64,000 nucleotides of DNA from Adiantum capillus-veneris (GCA_014529385.2 CM043947.1:124654391-124718390), one strand, 5' to 3'. Shown: positions 51,753-63,180, numbered from the stretch's first letter. Numbers and translations: made by a program. Notes: a model not told the origin generated them from the letters alone.

Positions 51753-53153
51753 TTCCTCCACCAAGCATCAGACTCGTGCATGGACCTTAGGGGATTACAG
51801 TGGTCTGCAAACCAAGGTTGTGGTAGAAGAAGAGCCTAAACTTTACAGACAGAAATAGCTTCAAAAGGCGTGTCCCGGAAATTCCAATCAGCCATGCCGC
51901 TACCATCAATAATCAGCCAAAGGTGGAATGGGTAAAAAATCAACTAGCATGTATTGAAGCTCTCTCCAGAGTTGACGATGATGCATACCCAATCCAAACT
52001 GGCGAGCGGCAATGGGAAACCGAATGATGTAGCCCACATCATCAACTACACGCAGGCCACGACAAGAGAGGAGATAAGCTCGACGAGATGAACGGTCAAC
52101 CAAAGTAAGAGAGAGCGCCCGACTCCAATGAAGACTCTCCAAACGAAGCGAATTCCCTTCCCGCTGCTGTCAACCGTGCCATGATAAATGGCTTGTTACA
52201 TTCTTCTAGTCGAAATCAAACTAGAAGCAAGAGAACAAGGAATATGCCCTTCCATCTTGCCAAACACGACCTCCCAGAGAGATGATTGCCAATGGCCAAA
52301 GGAGGAAGTAACCACATGCTGAAACAAATAGGCAAGCATAAGAGCCCAAGGCTGAGTTTGTTGCACAAGGGTAGGCAACACCATAGCATTTTTAGCAAGA
52401 GCATGTCTGTGTAGGTCCATGAGGCCCGCAGAACGCTTAGGCGTGCAAAGTTTCCTCCACCAAGCATCAGACTCGTGCATGGACCTTAGGGGATTACAGT
52501 GGTCGGTAAACCAAGGTTGTGGTAGAAGAAGAGCATAAACTTTACAGACAGAAATAGCTTCAAAAGGCGTGTCCCGGAAATTCCAATCAGCCATGCCGCT
52601 ACCATCAATAATCAGCCAAAGGTGGAATGGGTAAAAAATCAACTAGCATGTATTGAAGCTCTCTCCAGAGTTGACGATGATGCATACCCAATCCAAACTG
52701 GCGAGCGGCAATGGGAAACCGAATGATGTAGCCCACATCATCAACTACACGCAGGCCACGACAAGAGAGGAGATAAGCTCGACGAGATGAACGGTCAACC
52801 AAAGTAAGAGAGAGCGCCCGACTCCAATGAAGACTCTCCAAACGAAGCGAATTCCCTTCCCGCTGCTGTCAACCATGCCATGATAAATGGCTTGTTACAT
52901 TCTTCTAGTCGAAATCAAACTAGAAGCAAGAGAACAACAAGGAATATGCCCTTCCATCTTGCCAAACACGACCTCCCAGAGAGATGATTGCCAATTGCCA
53001 AAGGAGGAAGTAACCACATGCTGACACAAATAGGCAAGCATAAGAGCCCAAGGCTGAGTTTGTTGCACAAGGGTAGGCAACACCATAGCATTCTTAGCAA
53101 GAGCATGTCTGTGTAGGTCCATGAGGCCTGCAGAACGCTTAGGCGTGCAAAGT
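51753..53153. repeat. Recent tandem duplication, unit about 699 bp
   Basis: Unit A (51753-52451) and unit B (52452 to about 53153) are nearly identical. They start TTCCTCCACCAAGCATCAG and CCTCCACCAAGCATCAG respectively. They differ by a handful of bases and a 3-bp insertion near 52937. A 78-residue frame is identical in both. The duplicated material is a LINE-like relic. Confidence 0.92.
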
Positions 53154-53341
53154 TTCCCCAAAAACGTAGGCCTTTTTTGTGAGCATGAGTTCGCCACAAG
53201 TGAGACAAGATAGTTGACATAAGAGAAGTGAGACAATGGCGAGGCCAATGCAGCAATAACCATCCATGCCAAAATTACCTTGTGGAACCCCAAACTGGCC
53301 CTGGTTGCTCTGAAAACCTTGCTGCATGCCGATGCTACCAT
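51780..53341 (-). pseudogene. LINE-like ORF2 C-terminal relic, present twice
   Basis: The minus strand reads KLCTPKRSAGLMDLHRHALA and NAMVLPTLVQQTQPWALML in both units, resembling the W-x-x-(L/I)-C-x-P-K-x-x-G-G-L-x-x-x-D-L block downstream of RT in plant LINEs. Upstream near 53.2 kb pieces such as ILSHLWRTHAHKKGLRFWG fit the preceding region. Downstream frames (HWSRALSLTLVDRSSRRAYL) are intact over 78 codons in each unit. The family match is by pattern only, with no RT or endonuclease seen. Confidence 0.55.
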
Positions 53342-54050
53342 ACATGGGGTTTGGCATCATGCATTGCATACCCCCAAACACTGTTCCTGGCATGTACGAT
53401 TGACTTCGAGGCACATGACCAGCCATACTCTGGAACACAGATCCACCCTCGAAATACCCAGGTTGTACTGTGGGTGGTGGAAAAACTTAATGCATTGCCT
53501 GGTATCCAGTTCCCTGTCCATTAAAGACAGCATGCGGGCTCTGAAAGGTGGCGGGCTGAATTGGCATAGCCTGTAAAACAGGCGTTCTAACCACCTGTTC
53601 AAGGGCAAGAGGAACCTCCTTTGGAGCCCCTGACTCCGCAACATGCGAGTGCTCCCTATCCTATTGGGGCGCATGAAGTACTTGGGCTTGAGCCTCAACA
53701 AGCTATGTTCGCGGTGTAGGTTGCCTATTTTGCTATGGCACTGGTGGCACTTGCAAGAACTCCATAAACCTTGGGTTCTGCACCAACTGTGAAAACACAT
53801 TCACCGCGGCAACTAGCTGAGTTCTTAACGCATCATCCTCAAGTTGCCCAGTCATAAAGCCCTGTACTGGAGGAACATTCACATCAACAGGAGGTACAGA
53901 GAGTCGTGGCCGTGAACTCTCGCCAATCTCGAACACCATAGGAATTTCCTGTCTGTCCTTCGAAGAGGAACCCTCTTCCATAATGCCCTTCCCTTTGTCG
54001 GCCATAGTGTAATCCGGCGTTTCTGTACTCTGTGTCTTTACCCAAAACAA
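53139..54050 (-). pseudogene. Gypsy-type gag N-terminus
   Basis: The start near 54.0 kb (MADKGKGIMEEGSSSKDRQE) continues to DDALRTQLVAAVNVFSQLVQ and NPRFMEFLQVPPVP. Then come a broken Pro/Gln-rich stretch and a Gln/Gly/Met-rich piece (QQGFQSNQGQFGVPQGNFGM). Composition and position just inside an LTR and primer site mark it as the gag start of a Ty3-like element. It is cut at about 53.2 kb, where the LINE-like relic begins. No knuckle, protease or RT follows. Confidence 0.65.
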
Positions 54051-54083
54051 CCGAGGCTCACTTCTTGAGGAAAAAGGGATTCT

Positions 54084-54101
54084 GTCCTAGCAACGGAACC
54101 A
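54084..54101 (-). promoter_or_regulatory. Primer-binding site of the gypsy-type element
   Basis: TGGTTCCGTTGCTAGGAC on the minus strand directly follows the LTR end (CCGGTTTCA). It begins with the TGG required to pair with a tRNA CCA end. Confidence 0.7.
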
Positions 54102-55492
54102 TGAAACCGGGCTGTAGGGCGATAGACTTTGGCTTTCACCCAAAATTCTTTACTTTAGACACGCACAGAGAGAACTTTGGAAAAGTAACGTGCGACGGGA
54201 ATTAACACTTCAAGCACACACACGGCTCGGAAGCTAGAATGCTCCGAGCAGACGCCCACAACCTGTAGGCCCCAAAATTGGCGCCCTTTCGGTATTTCTT
54301 TATACTTTAAGGGGGTAAATTACAAGAAGAGTCTTGGGAATTCTTTACCTGTATCTAGCTAGATACCATCTGTTCTAGCAAAATTTCGATAGCATAACAT
54401 CCCCAAAACTTGCCCGAAACCAATTCCCCTGCTGGAACTCGCTTCCACTGACATAAACCCTCTGATTTCTGCCCAAAAACAGTAAATTCAGCACGCTATA
54501 TTTACTGGGTTTTGCCCTGTTTTCAGCCCTAAACAGTCCCTGGACTGTCCTTTAACAGTGGGGCACTGTTCCCAAGGGTTCTAGCATCCGTATGGCTGAA
54601 AAACAGTCAAACTTCAGCGCATAACCAGCGCTCAAAACGCACCTGTACGGTGAGGTTATCACCCTCACCGGTGCCTGCTTTTGGAGCAGTAGTTAGCTAA
54701 TCCTGTTTCTGCTCAGAGAGGCTCTTGCCTCAGCAAAAACGCATGTAACCACACAACTGTACATGAGTCAAGTGAAGAGCCCTCTTGTGGGGCATCACAT
54801 TACTGCACGTAGGGGAGAGAGTGAACAGTGTGAAATGTGCAGGACATGACTTCTTGCACCACACTGTACATGAGAAGGAAAGCTTGCAGTCAATAGCTCT
54901 TCACCTGTGACAGCTTGCAAATGAGGCTTCCCAAGCTACAAATCGAACGCCCCCTTTTGCTGCATGAGGAAAGTCCACCAAAAGGTGCCACTTGGCACAT
55001 TTACAGGCAATTTCCCGTTTCAGGATTGCCACTTAAAAATCTCCCGACTGGTCGCCTAGTTTACTTTGCCGTAGAGTTTCAAAATGTTTCCCTTGTCATT
55101 CCAGAGGTAATGACGCAAACACATTTCGTGGCCCAAAATAGCAGTTCCCTAAATTTTAGGAGATGCTTCCGTTGGGCTCCCACTCATCTTCTGACCATCT
55201 ATCCCCATTGGGACCGCATCCAAAAATGCAATGTGGCCCAACTGTCGGGTACTTTCCTTTCATGACCCCACCTTGGCATTGTGCCTTTATTGAGTTCACT
55301 TCCTAGTATCCATCAACTTGCTAAGTGCGACGATAGGACCTACATGATCTTGAACTGAGCCTAGACATCCTATACGAGTTCCATTGCCGACCAACTTCCC
55401 GTATGCGGGTGAAACTACCGTTCACATTGGCCATACAATGTCCGACCATTTGCAACTTCAAAAAGAGGTTCTAAAAAATAAAATAAAAATCA
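54102..55492 (-). repeat. LTR copy A (about 1.39 kb)
   Basis: TGAAACCGG...AAAAATCA in plus orientation. It is homologous to copy C (56137-57421) along its length and to copy B (61040-62178) over its first 1.15 kb. As the 5' LTR of the gag at 53-54 kb it fixes orientation and gag start. Confidence 0.8.
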
Positions 55493-55499
55493 TTGGTAA

Positions 55500-55935
55500 G
55501 AAACCAACAACTAAGGTTAGCGAGATCCTCGAATGACAAGTCTCTTTTGGCGCACTTTCTACGATAACATTAACACTGTATTGAAGTTTTAATCTTCCTT
55601 TCACCCGCAATGGATGGACAATCCAAGAATGCTAATTTAACAGTTCTGGATCTCCTCAAGACTTATGTCTCCGACCATAAACACTTATAGAAGAAGTACT
55701 TGCCACTTATGGAATTTGCCTACAATAACACCACTGATTCTTTAACTAGCAAAGCACCCTTTGAGATAATCGAGGAACTCGTAAAGTCCTACTGATTTTA
55801 CTCACAAAGGAGAAGACTTTTGAGGTTGACAAATTCGTACAATACTTGGATATTGCCTACTCAAAAGCTAAAGAAGCCTTACAATAGTCCCAAGGTAAGG
55901 AAATGACAGGACATCAAAGTTGATAACCGGGCCTT
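55500..55935 (+). pseudogene. Ty3/gypsy integrase scrap
   Basis: The plus strand reads DGQSKNANLTVLDLLKTYV, then KKYLPLMEFAYNNTTDSLTS and KAPFEIIEELVKS, the region after the third catalytic residue of Ty3 integrases (P-x-x-D-G-Q-x-x, L-x-x-x-E-F-A-Y-N). It is opposite in strand to LTR copies A and C, so it belongs to a different element. Stops interrupt it. Confidence 0.75.
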
Positions 55936-56147
55936 TGCGTCGTTTCAAGAAGCAAGACCCAATCATCATGAAACCGGCCTTGCCAGTTTCCTATGAAACA
56001 TAGATACAAATGACTTAATGAAACCTTCATACACCCGGTCATCATGAAACTGGCCTTGCCAGTTTCCTATGAAACCTGTCATCATAGTTGATGACCGGGC
56101 CTTTGTTTCATTTCAAGAAGCAAGCCCCGGTCATCATGAAACTGGCT
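55922..56147. repeat. Cluster of short direct repeats
   Basis: GATAACCGGGCCTTTGCGTC (55922) and GATGACCGGGCCTTTGTTTC (56091) head two related units. CATCATGAAAC followed by GGCCTTGCCAGTTTCCTATG occurs at about 55968 and 56042, and a shortened form at 56135. The cluster abuts the start of LTR copy C. Confidence 0.7.
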
Positions 56148-57421
56148 GCAGCTTTACCTTGAGGCCTTTGGGCCTTTGCTTGGCTTTCACCCGATCTTTA
56201 CACTATTTAAACCTTACGACAGAGAGGACCTTCACAAATAGATCTGTGACTGGAAACTACACTTCGAATAAAACACGGCATGAGAGCTAGAATGCTTCCA
56301 AGCAGACAGCGGCGGCACCCTGTAGGCCCCAAATGCTGTGCGCCTTTCGGTATTTCTTTATTCTTAATTAACTTGGGAGAAAACCTCAAATTCCTACGAG
56401 TTGTCCTGCTTTTACCGGGTGAAAAATGGCCTACTCTAGCCCGATCTAGGCAGCATAACCGCAGGAGGAGGCTTCAATGACAAAATCCCCGTGCAAAAGG
56501 CGACTTTCCCGGTGCATTCGAGCACTTTCTCAAACCTGGCGAGCTGCAACATCTGCAGCATACTGAATTCTTTGTTTTCTAACCCGAAAATGCACCAGAT
56601 CACCTGTACAGTGATCCCCTAGCTTCCTTGAAGCTCTTAGGGGTATCAGGGATCAATTAGGGTCAAAACCCTAAACCTGCAAAAATACATAGCAGGCTGT
56701 GATTTATTGTTTCGGGCTCCGTTTCGTGTGCTGGTTGCGTCTATAGCAAGCCCTCGAGCTCCCGCACCTGCATGGCTACTTGCCCTTTGAACCGGATGAG
56801 ATTTCTCGTGTGAAACCTCTCCGAGTTCACTTGTACGTGCGGGGGATCAGCAATTAGCTAATCTAGTACCTGTGCAATAGGCTCTTGCCTCGGCAATCAC
56901 GCATGAACCCACACAACTGCACATACAGATGAAAAGCCCTCGAGCGGGGTATCACGTTTTTGTATTCAAAGAGGGAGAGAGGAGCATGAGAGCGGAATCA
57001 CGGTGCTACATATGACAAGGGAAAAGGCATGCTTTTCATTAAAGCTGTGATCACCTGCACCCACTATTCACACACAATGTAGTTCACAATGTGTTAAAAT
57101 TCGGCTCTCCTCTCAATTTGGGCGCCCCCTCTTGGGACGAGTCTGGCAAAATCATATGGAGCCGCCATGTGTCCACTTTGCCCCTTTTGAGTTAATTTCC
57201 TAGTAGCCACAAACTTATAAGTGTCGGGTGGGGCTTAAATGATGAGCCTAGAAATAGTTTTACTGCTTGGATTTCAATGCTGACTAGCTAGACCACCTCG
57301 TGTCGACTTGGCCTTTACTGTTGCAGGTGAAACTCTTGGCCATCGGCCATTTCACACTGACCATACAAGTCCGGCCATTTGTGACTTTAAAAAGAGGGTC
57401 CCAAAAATTAAATAAAAATCA
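56137..57421 (-). repeat. LTR copy C (diverged, about 1.29 kb)
   Basis: TGAAACTGG...AAAAATCA in plus orientation, the same direction as copies A and B. Shared blocks include CTGTAGGCCCCAAA, CTTTCGGTATTTCTTTAT, GGCTCTTGCCTC and AAATTAAATAAAAATCA. More diverged from A than B is. Confidence 0.65.
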
Positions 57422-57430
57422 AGGAAAGGA

Positions 57431-57501
57431 AAGCAACAGTGGTTGCCATAGCTGTTAGAGTGAGGAGTGGAGAGGGTGAGAGCCATGTGCGCCGAAAACG
57501 C

Positions 57502-57557
<56 letters not shown>

Positions 57558-57841
57558 CTAGATGCACAACTGCTCTCAATAACACAATGCTCTCAATACA
57601 CAATGCGTGAATACAGAACCCCGAGCACTCCTTTATAGGATGTTGGGTTGAGGTAGGGTAAAAATGTGTGGGTGGTGATAAAAACATAAAAGCCCAGAAA
57701 AAGCCAGACTCAAAAAATGACCGGCCGGACACATGCTAAAGTGTTCGCCCATGCAACCTATGTGATGTGCAATGGGTTGGTCAGCCCGAGACAATCACTA
57801 GCCGTACAAAATGGCAAAGCAACGGTGGTGTAACTCTAACA
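57431..57841 (-). repeat. Copia-type 3' LTR
   Basis: The inner end TAACTCTAACA is followed by CCCCCTCTC, i.e. in minus sense a polypurine GAGAGGGGG then TGTTAGAG, a standard copia LTR start. Contains a (GA)n run at 57508-57554. The same LTR end recurs at 58527. Confidence 0.65.
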
Positions 57842-58146
57842 CCCCCTCTCAGCACCCGATGCGGAGACAACACAGATGAGCCGAAGGTGAGAAGCCAAAG
57901 GTCTGCTGAGGTACAACCTTCGTGAAGATGTCTGCTGCAGTCTCTGTGGTAGGGCTATACTCCAAATGAAGATCTCTAGCCAAAACCCGCTCCCGAACAT
58001 AGTGATACTGCACCTCAATGTGCTTCGTTCGAGCATGGAAGATAGGGTTCTTGGCAACAGCTATGCAACTCTGATTGTCGCACAAAAGACGAGTCGTAAC
58101 AGTCTGGGGAAAACACAACTCTCCCAGTAATCTCCGTAGCCATATG
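57842..58146 (-). pseudogene. Copia RNase H C-terminus
   Basis: The minus strand reads WLRRLLGELCFPQTVTTRLL, CDNQSCIAVAKNPIFHARTK, HIEVQYHYVRERVLA and ETAADIFTKVVP, the conserved end of copia RNase H. It lies directly inside the LTR at 57431-57841. On its right it is cut by the GA-rich LTR of the next element. Confidence 0.88.
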
Positions 58147-58208
<62 letters not shown>

Positions 58209-58527
58209 ACAAATGCAAGATATGGTGAAGAGGGGGCGATTAGTCCCCATGACTACCATGAGCAGAAGACCCAATACAACAACCAGATGATGGAAGTGGG
58301 TACCCCCTGCCCCCATAAATAGGTGCCCAAGGGGAAGTAGGGCAATGCCTAGAAAAATCCCCCACGACCCAACAAGAAATAAATGAAATATGAGGGCACC
58401 CGGACAAGGTGGGCGGCCGGACAATGCAGACTATATGCATATACAAGCATGGGTGGCTAGCCCGGAGGCACACTAGCTGTACATGTATGCCCTAGACCTG
58501 TGAAGCAACAGTGGTGTAAGTCTAACA
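58147..58527 (-). repeat. LTR of the non-autonomous element, left copy
   Basis: It starts with a (GA)n run (58149-58205) and ends GTAAGTCTAACA, followed by CCCCTTCTCAGC, the polypurine tract in minus sense. Confidence 0.7.
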
Positions 58528-58859
58528 CCCCTTCTCAGCACCTGATGCTGAACAAATCGTGTGAAGCCGAACATGTGAGTCAAATGATGAAGATGCATGC
58601 TGCAATGTCCACTAAAGGACAATACTCCATGAATGTGAAGGTACTGCGTGAAGGTCCTGAACTTAGTGTGAAAACAACTCTACCTGCAAGTGTTCGGCCT
58701 AATAGCATCTTGGTGTCTGTAGTCAAAATGTTTGGAGAAAATGGGTAAGCCCAGGAACCGTCACGAGAATGATCGGAAGCTTGTCAATGCATGAAGCTGC
58801 AACCCAGTGTGGCCAAGTGGCTAAGCCGTGTAAAACTCCAGGAAGGCTAGATGTAGCAA

Positions 58860-59180
58860 TCTGCGCCGTAGACGTCCTCCGAAACAAGGAAAGTCAGACT
58901 AAACAGTCTCCACTGTAGAAGCTACCGTAAGCTGCAGCAGTCACCAAGAGATCGCACAGACCACCACCCGATGGTGTCCTCTCAGTAGGTAGGGTAATCC
59001 AAGATGAGGGAAAAGCCAGACTAAACAGTCTGCGCTGTGAAGGGCCTCTGAGAAGAGGTGTGGTCAGACCAAGCTGTGTGCACTGTAATCATCCCATATG
59101 AATAGGGAAGCCAGACTTAGCAGTCTGCGCTGTGAATAACCTCTAAGAAGAGGAAAGGCCTGACCAATCTGCCTGCGCCG
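58860..59180. repeat. Modular repeats in the non-autonomous interior
   Basis: AGCCAGACTAAACAGTCTGC-type modules occur at about 58888, 59022 and 59110, each followed by CTGTGAA or CTGTAGA and CCTCTGAGAAGAGG-type palindromes. A longer module with ACCACC, CGATGGTGTCCT and AGGTA occurs at about 58940 and 59880. Confidence 0.65.
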
Positions 59181-59592
59181 TCTTGCATGTATCTCCTGCC
59201 TCCAATCCTTCGATGTCAACCAAAACAGAATCCGCATCAACACCACCAAACCGTATCCCGGTGTGGCTCTCAATGTGAATGAGCTGGGAGTGGCCTACTG
59301 CCCAAGTGAGGGGATAAGTCTACTGTAAGGTTACCGAGGGTGAGTGTAAGCAACTCTGAAGGTAGCAATCTAAATGTTCAGGAGTGTAGAAGAGCAATTG
59401 CACTACCATCCAAACCAAGCTACGGCTGACTTGGGATGTAGTCGAGTGATGATGCCCGATCTCCCGCATCTCGCGAGTAAACTCTCCAAGAGAGTCCAAA
59501 GCATTGAAGTTCCACTCTAGTTTGTAAATCCAAGCAATGAACCTGTCCAAGAAGAGATCCAAGATCCTCTCCCTAAGTCCATGTAGATGCTC

Positions 59593-60330
59593 CTATGTAA
59601 GCAAGTGATCTGACGTGTCGAGGTCAAGTGGTAAGTGTCTGTCCACCCAAGATGGTGGTGTCTTCTCTCGGAATGTCGAAATCCCGTATGCCATGAGCAT
59701 GGCCATATCTCGTGTGAACTCCTCTGATGAGTGCATAGGTGGGTCCATAGCAAACCACAAGTCACCACCCCCCCTGGAGTGCGCAACCGCCGAATGATGG
59801 CTGGAATGAATGGATCTCCCAAGGATCGTACGCCCATGGATTATCAAACCGATGTCGAAGATATCGTGTACTGTAGTAGTCACTGAGAGACCACATGGAC
59901 CACCATCGGATGGTGTCCTGGCAGGAGGTAACTTCATCCTCTTTGAAAAACACAAACCATGTGGTTGCTGTCCACCCAAAAACGCAACTGCGAGGTGATG
60001 AAAACGCTGCTGTTCAGCGATTTTCAGCGTGCTTGTACGCTCCTGGCAGGGTCCGGAGCGGTGCAGAGGGTCTGGAGATGGTGGTGAATCAAAGTCACTG
60101 GCCCTGATGGGCTGTAAACAGAGAAAACAGCAGGGGTAGGTGACTGAAATCTGATGATCTGAAGAGGAAGAGGACCGGCAAGGCACCGGATGCCGAGCCG
60201 GTGTGGAAGGCAAGATCTGTATGGTCCGGATAGCGCTGCCCCCCTCTTGCAAAAACGCTAGCCTGCTGGCCAAAAACGCTGGCAATTCAGCCCTAAAATG
60301 CAGATCTCGTGCCCTCCAGCAAAAACGCAA
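59593..60330 (-). other. 245-codon open frame of doubtful reality
   Basis: The longest open frame in the non-autonomous element, Ser/Pro/His/Arg-rich, with no recognisable motif. It overlaps the AAAACGC repeat array and has no similarity to gag that I can see. It may be open by chance because of the CG-rich repeats. Recorded because of its length only. Confidence 0.2.
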
Positions 60331-60640
60331 GGGTCTTCATGTGCATGTGGTGCAAAAAAACTGATGTTCCTGCCCTGCACTTGCTGAAAACGCTGGTGGT
60401 TTCTTGCTGGACAGCTCCACCAAAAAACGCAGGTGGAAAACGCAGGTAGAAGAGGAGGCATTTTCGGCAACAAAACAACCTGAGAAGGCTAGCGCTTGCA
60501 GCCATAAGCAAAAATGCAAGCAGTTGATGCAAAAAATGCAGGTGGAGGGGGGTCCTCCGCGATGAAAACGCTCCAATTGCCATCGCATCCCTGACTCATG
60601 CAAAAACGCTGGCAGATCAGCAAAAAACGCTGGCTGATTC
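59975..60640. repeat. Dispersed AAAACGC repeat array 1
   Basis: About eleven occurrences of AAAACGC, mostly in the context GC/TG-AAAAACGCTGG, in about 650 bp at irregular spacing. A second array is at 62.58-62.88 kb. Confidence 0.75.
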
Positions 60641-60700
60641 TTCTTGGGAGGAGTACCTGATGTTGATGTAGTGCCTTGAATTATTGAGAGCCTGAAGCTA

Positions 60701-60719
60701 CTGATACCATGTGATACCA
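60701..60719 (-). promoter_or_regulatory. Copia primer-binding site, doubled
   Basis: TGGTATCA occurs twice in 20 bp on the minus strand directly inside the right LTR; the second is followed by GTAGCTTCAGG. Confidence 0.65.
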
Positions 60720-60732
60720 TGTGAGAGTGCAC

Positions 60733-60793
<61 letters not shown>

Positions 60794-61013
60794 CCACAAA
60801 CGCAAGATATGGTGAAGAGGGGGCGATCAGCCCCCCATGAGTACCATGAGCAGAAGACCCAATACAACAACCAGATGATGGAAGTGGGTACCCCTTGGGC
60901 CTCATAAATAGGTGCCCAAGGGGAGGTAGGGCAATGCTTGGAAAAATCCTCCACGACCCAACGAGAAATAAATGAAATATGAGGGCGCCTGGACAAGGTG
61001 GGCAGCCCGATTC
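60720..61013 (-). repeat. LTR of the non-autonomous element, right copy (truncated)
   Basis: TGTGAGAGTGCACG, then (TG)n and (GA)n runs (60732-60790), then the block shared with 58205-58420. The similarity ends near 61013 and LTR copy B starts at 61040. Confidence 0.7.
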
Positions 61014-61039
61014 ATGGGGTGCCACAATCTATAGGTAGC

Positions 61040-62178
61040 TGAAACCGGCCCGTAGGGCGGTAGCCTTTGGCTTTCACTCAAAATTCTTTACTTTAGACAC
61101 ACACAGAGAGAACTTTGGAGAAGTAACCTACGACGGTAACACTTAAAGCACACACACGGCTCGGATGCTAGAATGCTCCGAGCAGACGCCGACAACCTCT
61201 AGGCCCCAAAATTGGCGCCCCTTTCGGTATCTCTTTATACTTTAAGAGGGTAAATTACAAGAACAGTCCTCGGAATTCTTTACTTGTATCCAGCTAGATA
61301 CCACCTGTTCTGGCAAAATTTCGACAACATAACAACCCCAAAACTTGCCTGAAACCAATTCCCCTGTTGGAACTCGCTTCTATTGACATAAACCCTCTAA
61401 ATTCAGCACGCTGTATTTACTGGTTTTTGCCCTGTTTTCAGCCCTAAACAGTCTCTAAACTGTCCTCTTACAGTGGGGCACTGTTCCCAATGGTTCTGGC
61501 ATCCGTATGGCTGAAAAACAGTCAAAATTCAGCGTGTAACCAGCACTGAAAACGCACATGTACGATGAGGTTATCACCCTCACCGGTGCCTGCTTTTGGA
61601 GCAGCAGTTAGCTACTCCTGTTCCTGCTCAAAGACGCTCTTGCCTCAGCAAAAACGCACGTAACCACACAGTTGTACATGAGTCAAGTGAAGAGCCCTCT
61701 TGTGGGGCGTCACATTACTGCACGTAGGGGAGAGAGAGAACAGTGTGAAGTGTGCAAGACGCGACTTCTTGCACCACACTGTACATGAGAAGAAAAGCTT
61801 GCAATCAATAGCTCTTAACCTGTGACAGCTTGCAAATGAGGCTTCCCAAGCTACAAATCGAACGCCCCCTTTTGCTGCATGAGGAAAGTCCACCAAAAGG
61901 TGCCACTTGGCACATTTACATTCAATTTTTCGTTTCGGGGTTGCCGCTTAAAAATCTCCCTACTGGTTGTCGAGTTGACTTTGCAATAGAATTCTAAAAT
62001 GTTCCCCTTGTCATTCCAGAGGTAATGACACGAATAGATTTCGTGGCCCAAAATAGCAATTCCCTACATTTTAGGAGATGCTTCCATTGGGCTCCCACTG
62101 GTCTTCTGACCATCTATCCCCACTGGGACCGCATCCAAAAATGCAATGTGGCCCAACTGTTCGGTACTTTCCTTTGCA
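61040..62178 (-). repeat. LTR copy B (truncated)
   Basis: TGAAACCGG start as in copy A and close similarity to it up to about 62176 (GGTACTTTCCTTT). The final 230 bp of copies A and C are missing. No internal region is attached, so it is a truncated solo-type LTR. Confidence 0.8.
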
Positions 62179-63000
62179 GCGGAATGAATGTTTGAACTTT
62201 GCTCAAGATGAGTGCTCAGAACTGTGCTCGAGGTTCCTTTTGTTCCTATGGAAGGGAGAGCCTTCCGTTCTTAATGAGAGAGTGCAATGATCACAAACAA
62301 GTGAATGGACATTGTGCATGAGAGTGTGTGAGACTGAGAGATAGAGAGAGAAGAGAAATACGACACCAAAGACGTTGTAAAACCCTCCTCCGAAGGCCCC
62401 ACTCTCATTGGCGAGAGTGGTCTACTATTGATTACACAAACTGGTACAAAGTGGATGCATGTGACTGATGCAAGTCTAGGCTAGACCGATGTCGCCGACG
62501 GGGATGACGAGACCGATCGAAGGGCTGAAAATAGGTGCTCTTGTCCTGCTGTCCAAAAATGTCAGGGGCTGAAATCTGTTGCTGCTGAAAACGCAAGGAA
62601 AAACGCTGGTTTACTGGTCTTTACTTGCTGAATTCTGCTGTCGTGATGAGGCTGAAAATGCTATGGAAATGGGGGCGACAATGGCCTGTTGCAAACACCA
62701 ATGGCTGAGATCTGTGGCGATGAGTGCTTGGATGAAAAACGCTACGGCTGAGAGGTCTTGGCGATGAAGCTATGGCTGAAAACGCCAAGTGCTGGAATCT
62801 GATGGCGAGGGTGACTTGCTGATGAAAAACGCTAGGTGAAGGGGTGTCTTGCTTGGAGGGAAAACGCCACCGAGGGGAGGATCTTGCTGAGAAGTTGCCT
62901 GTTGAGCAAGGTGCTCCTGCTGCCTCTTCTGCCAATTAGTGCTAGCCTAGGTTTGCTTATATACAACCTTATATACCTAGATGAATCCAGGATATACCCA
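62179..63000. repeat. Non-coding stretch with AAAACGC repeat array 2
   Basis: Between about 62580 and 62880 six AAAACGC words occur in contexts such as GATGAAAAACGCTAGG and GGCTGAAAACGCC. The rest holds no recognisable gene. Confidence 0.6.
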
Positions 63001-63180
63001 GATTCACCCGTAAGGGAAAGTGCAAGGTATAGACTCATGGTAGTCACCCACGAGACAATATAACCATCAGCTCCATCATGCATAGTATTGACTAAATACC
63101 ACGACATCCCCACTAACGTCGTCAGTGCCCAATAGTGGGTGTAGAACTAGGTACAAACATATGCTCCCAAACACAACACA
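63001..63180. repeat. Dispersed repeat shared with 51.49-51.63 kb
   Basis: GCAAGGTATAGACTCA, ATAACCATCA, CATGCATAGTATTGAC, CCCCACTAAC and GGGTGTAGA follow in the same order and spacing at both places. Probably LTR or SINE remains; family unknown. Confidence 0.6.

Larger units (their letters stand above)
58147..61013 (-). mobile_element. Non-autonomous copia-type element
   Basis: Two LTR copies (58147-58527 and 60720 to about 61013) share AAGATATGGTGAAGAGGGGG and the following 200 bp. A copia primer site (TGGTATCA, twice) lies inside the right LTR, and a polypurine/TGTTAGAC boundary inside the left one at 58527. The 2.2-kb interior has no recognisable retroelement gene. It is made of diverged short repeats. 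The right LTR is truncated by LTR copy B. Confidence 0.65.

Noticed and set aside
60293-60996. Minus-strand frames of 96 and 219 codons near 60.3-61.0 kb
   Set aside because: They cross TG/GA runs and the AAAACGC array, overlap each other in different frames and show no known motif.
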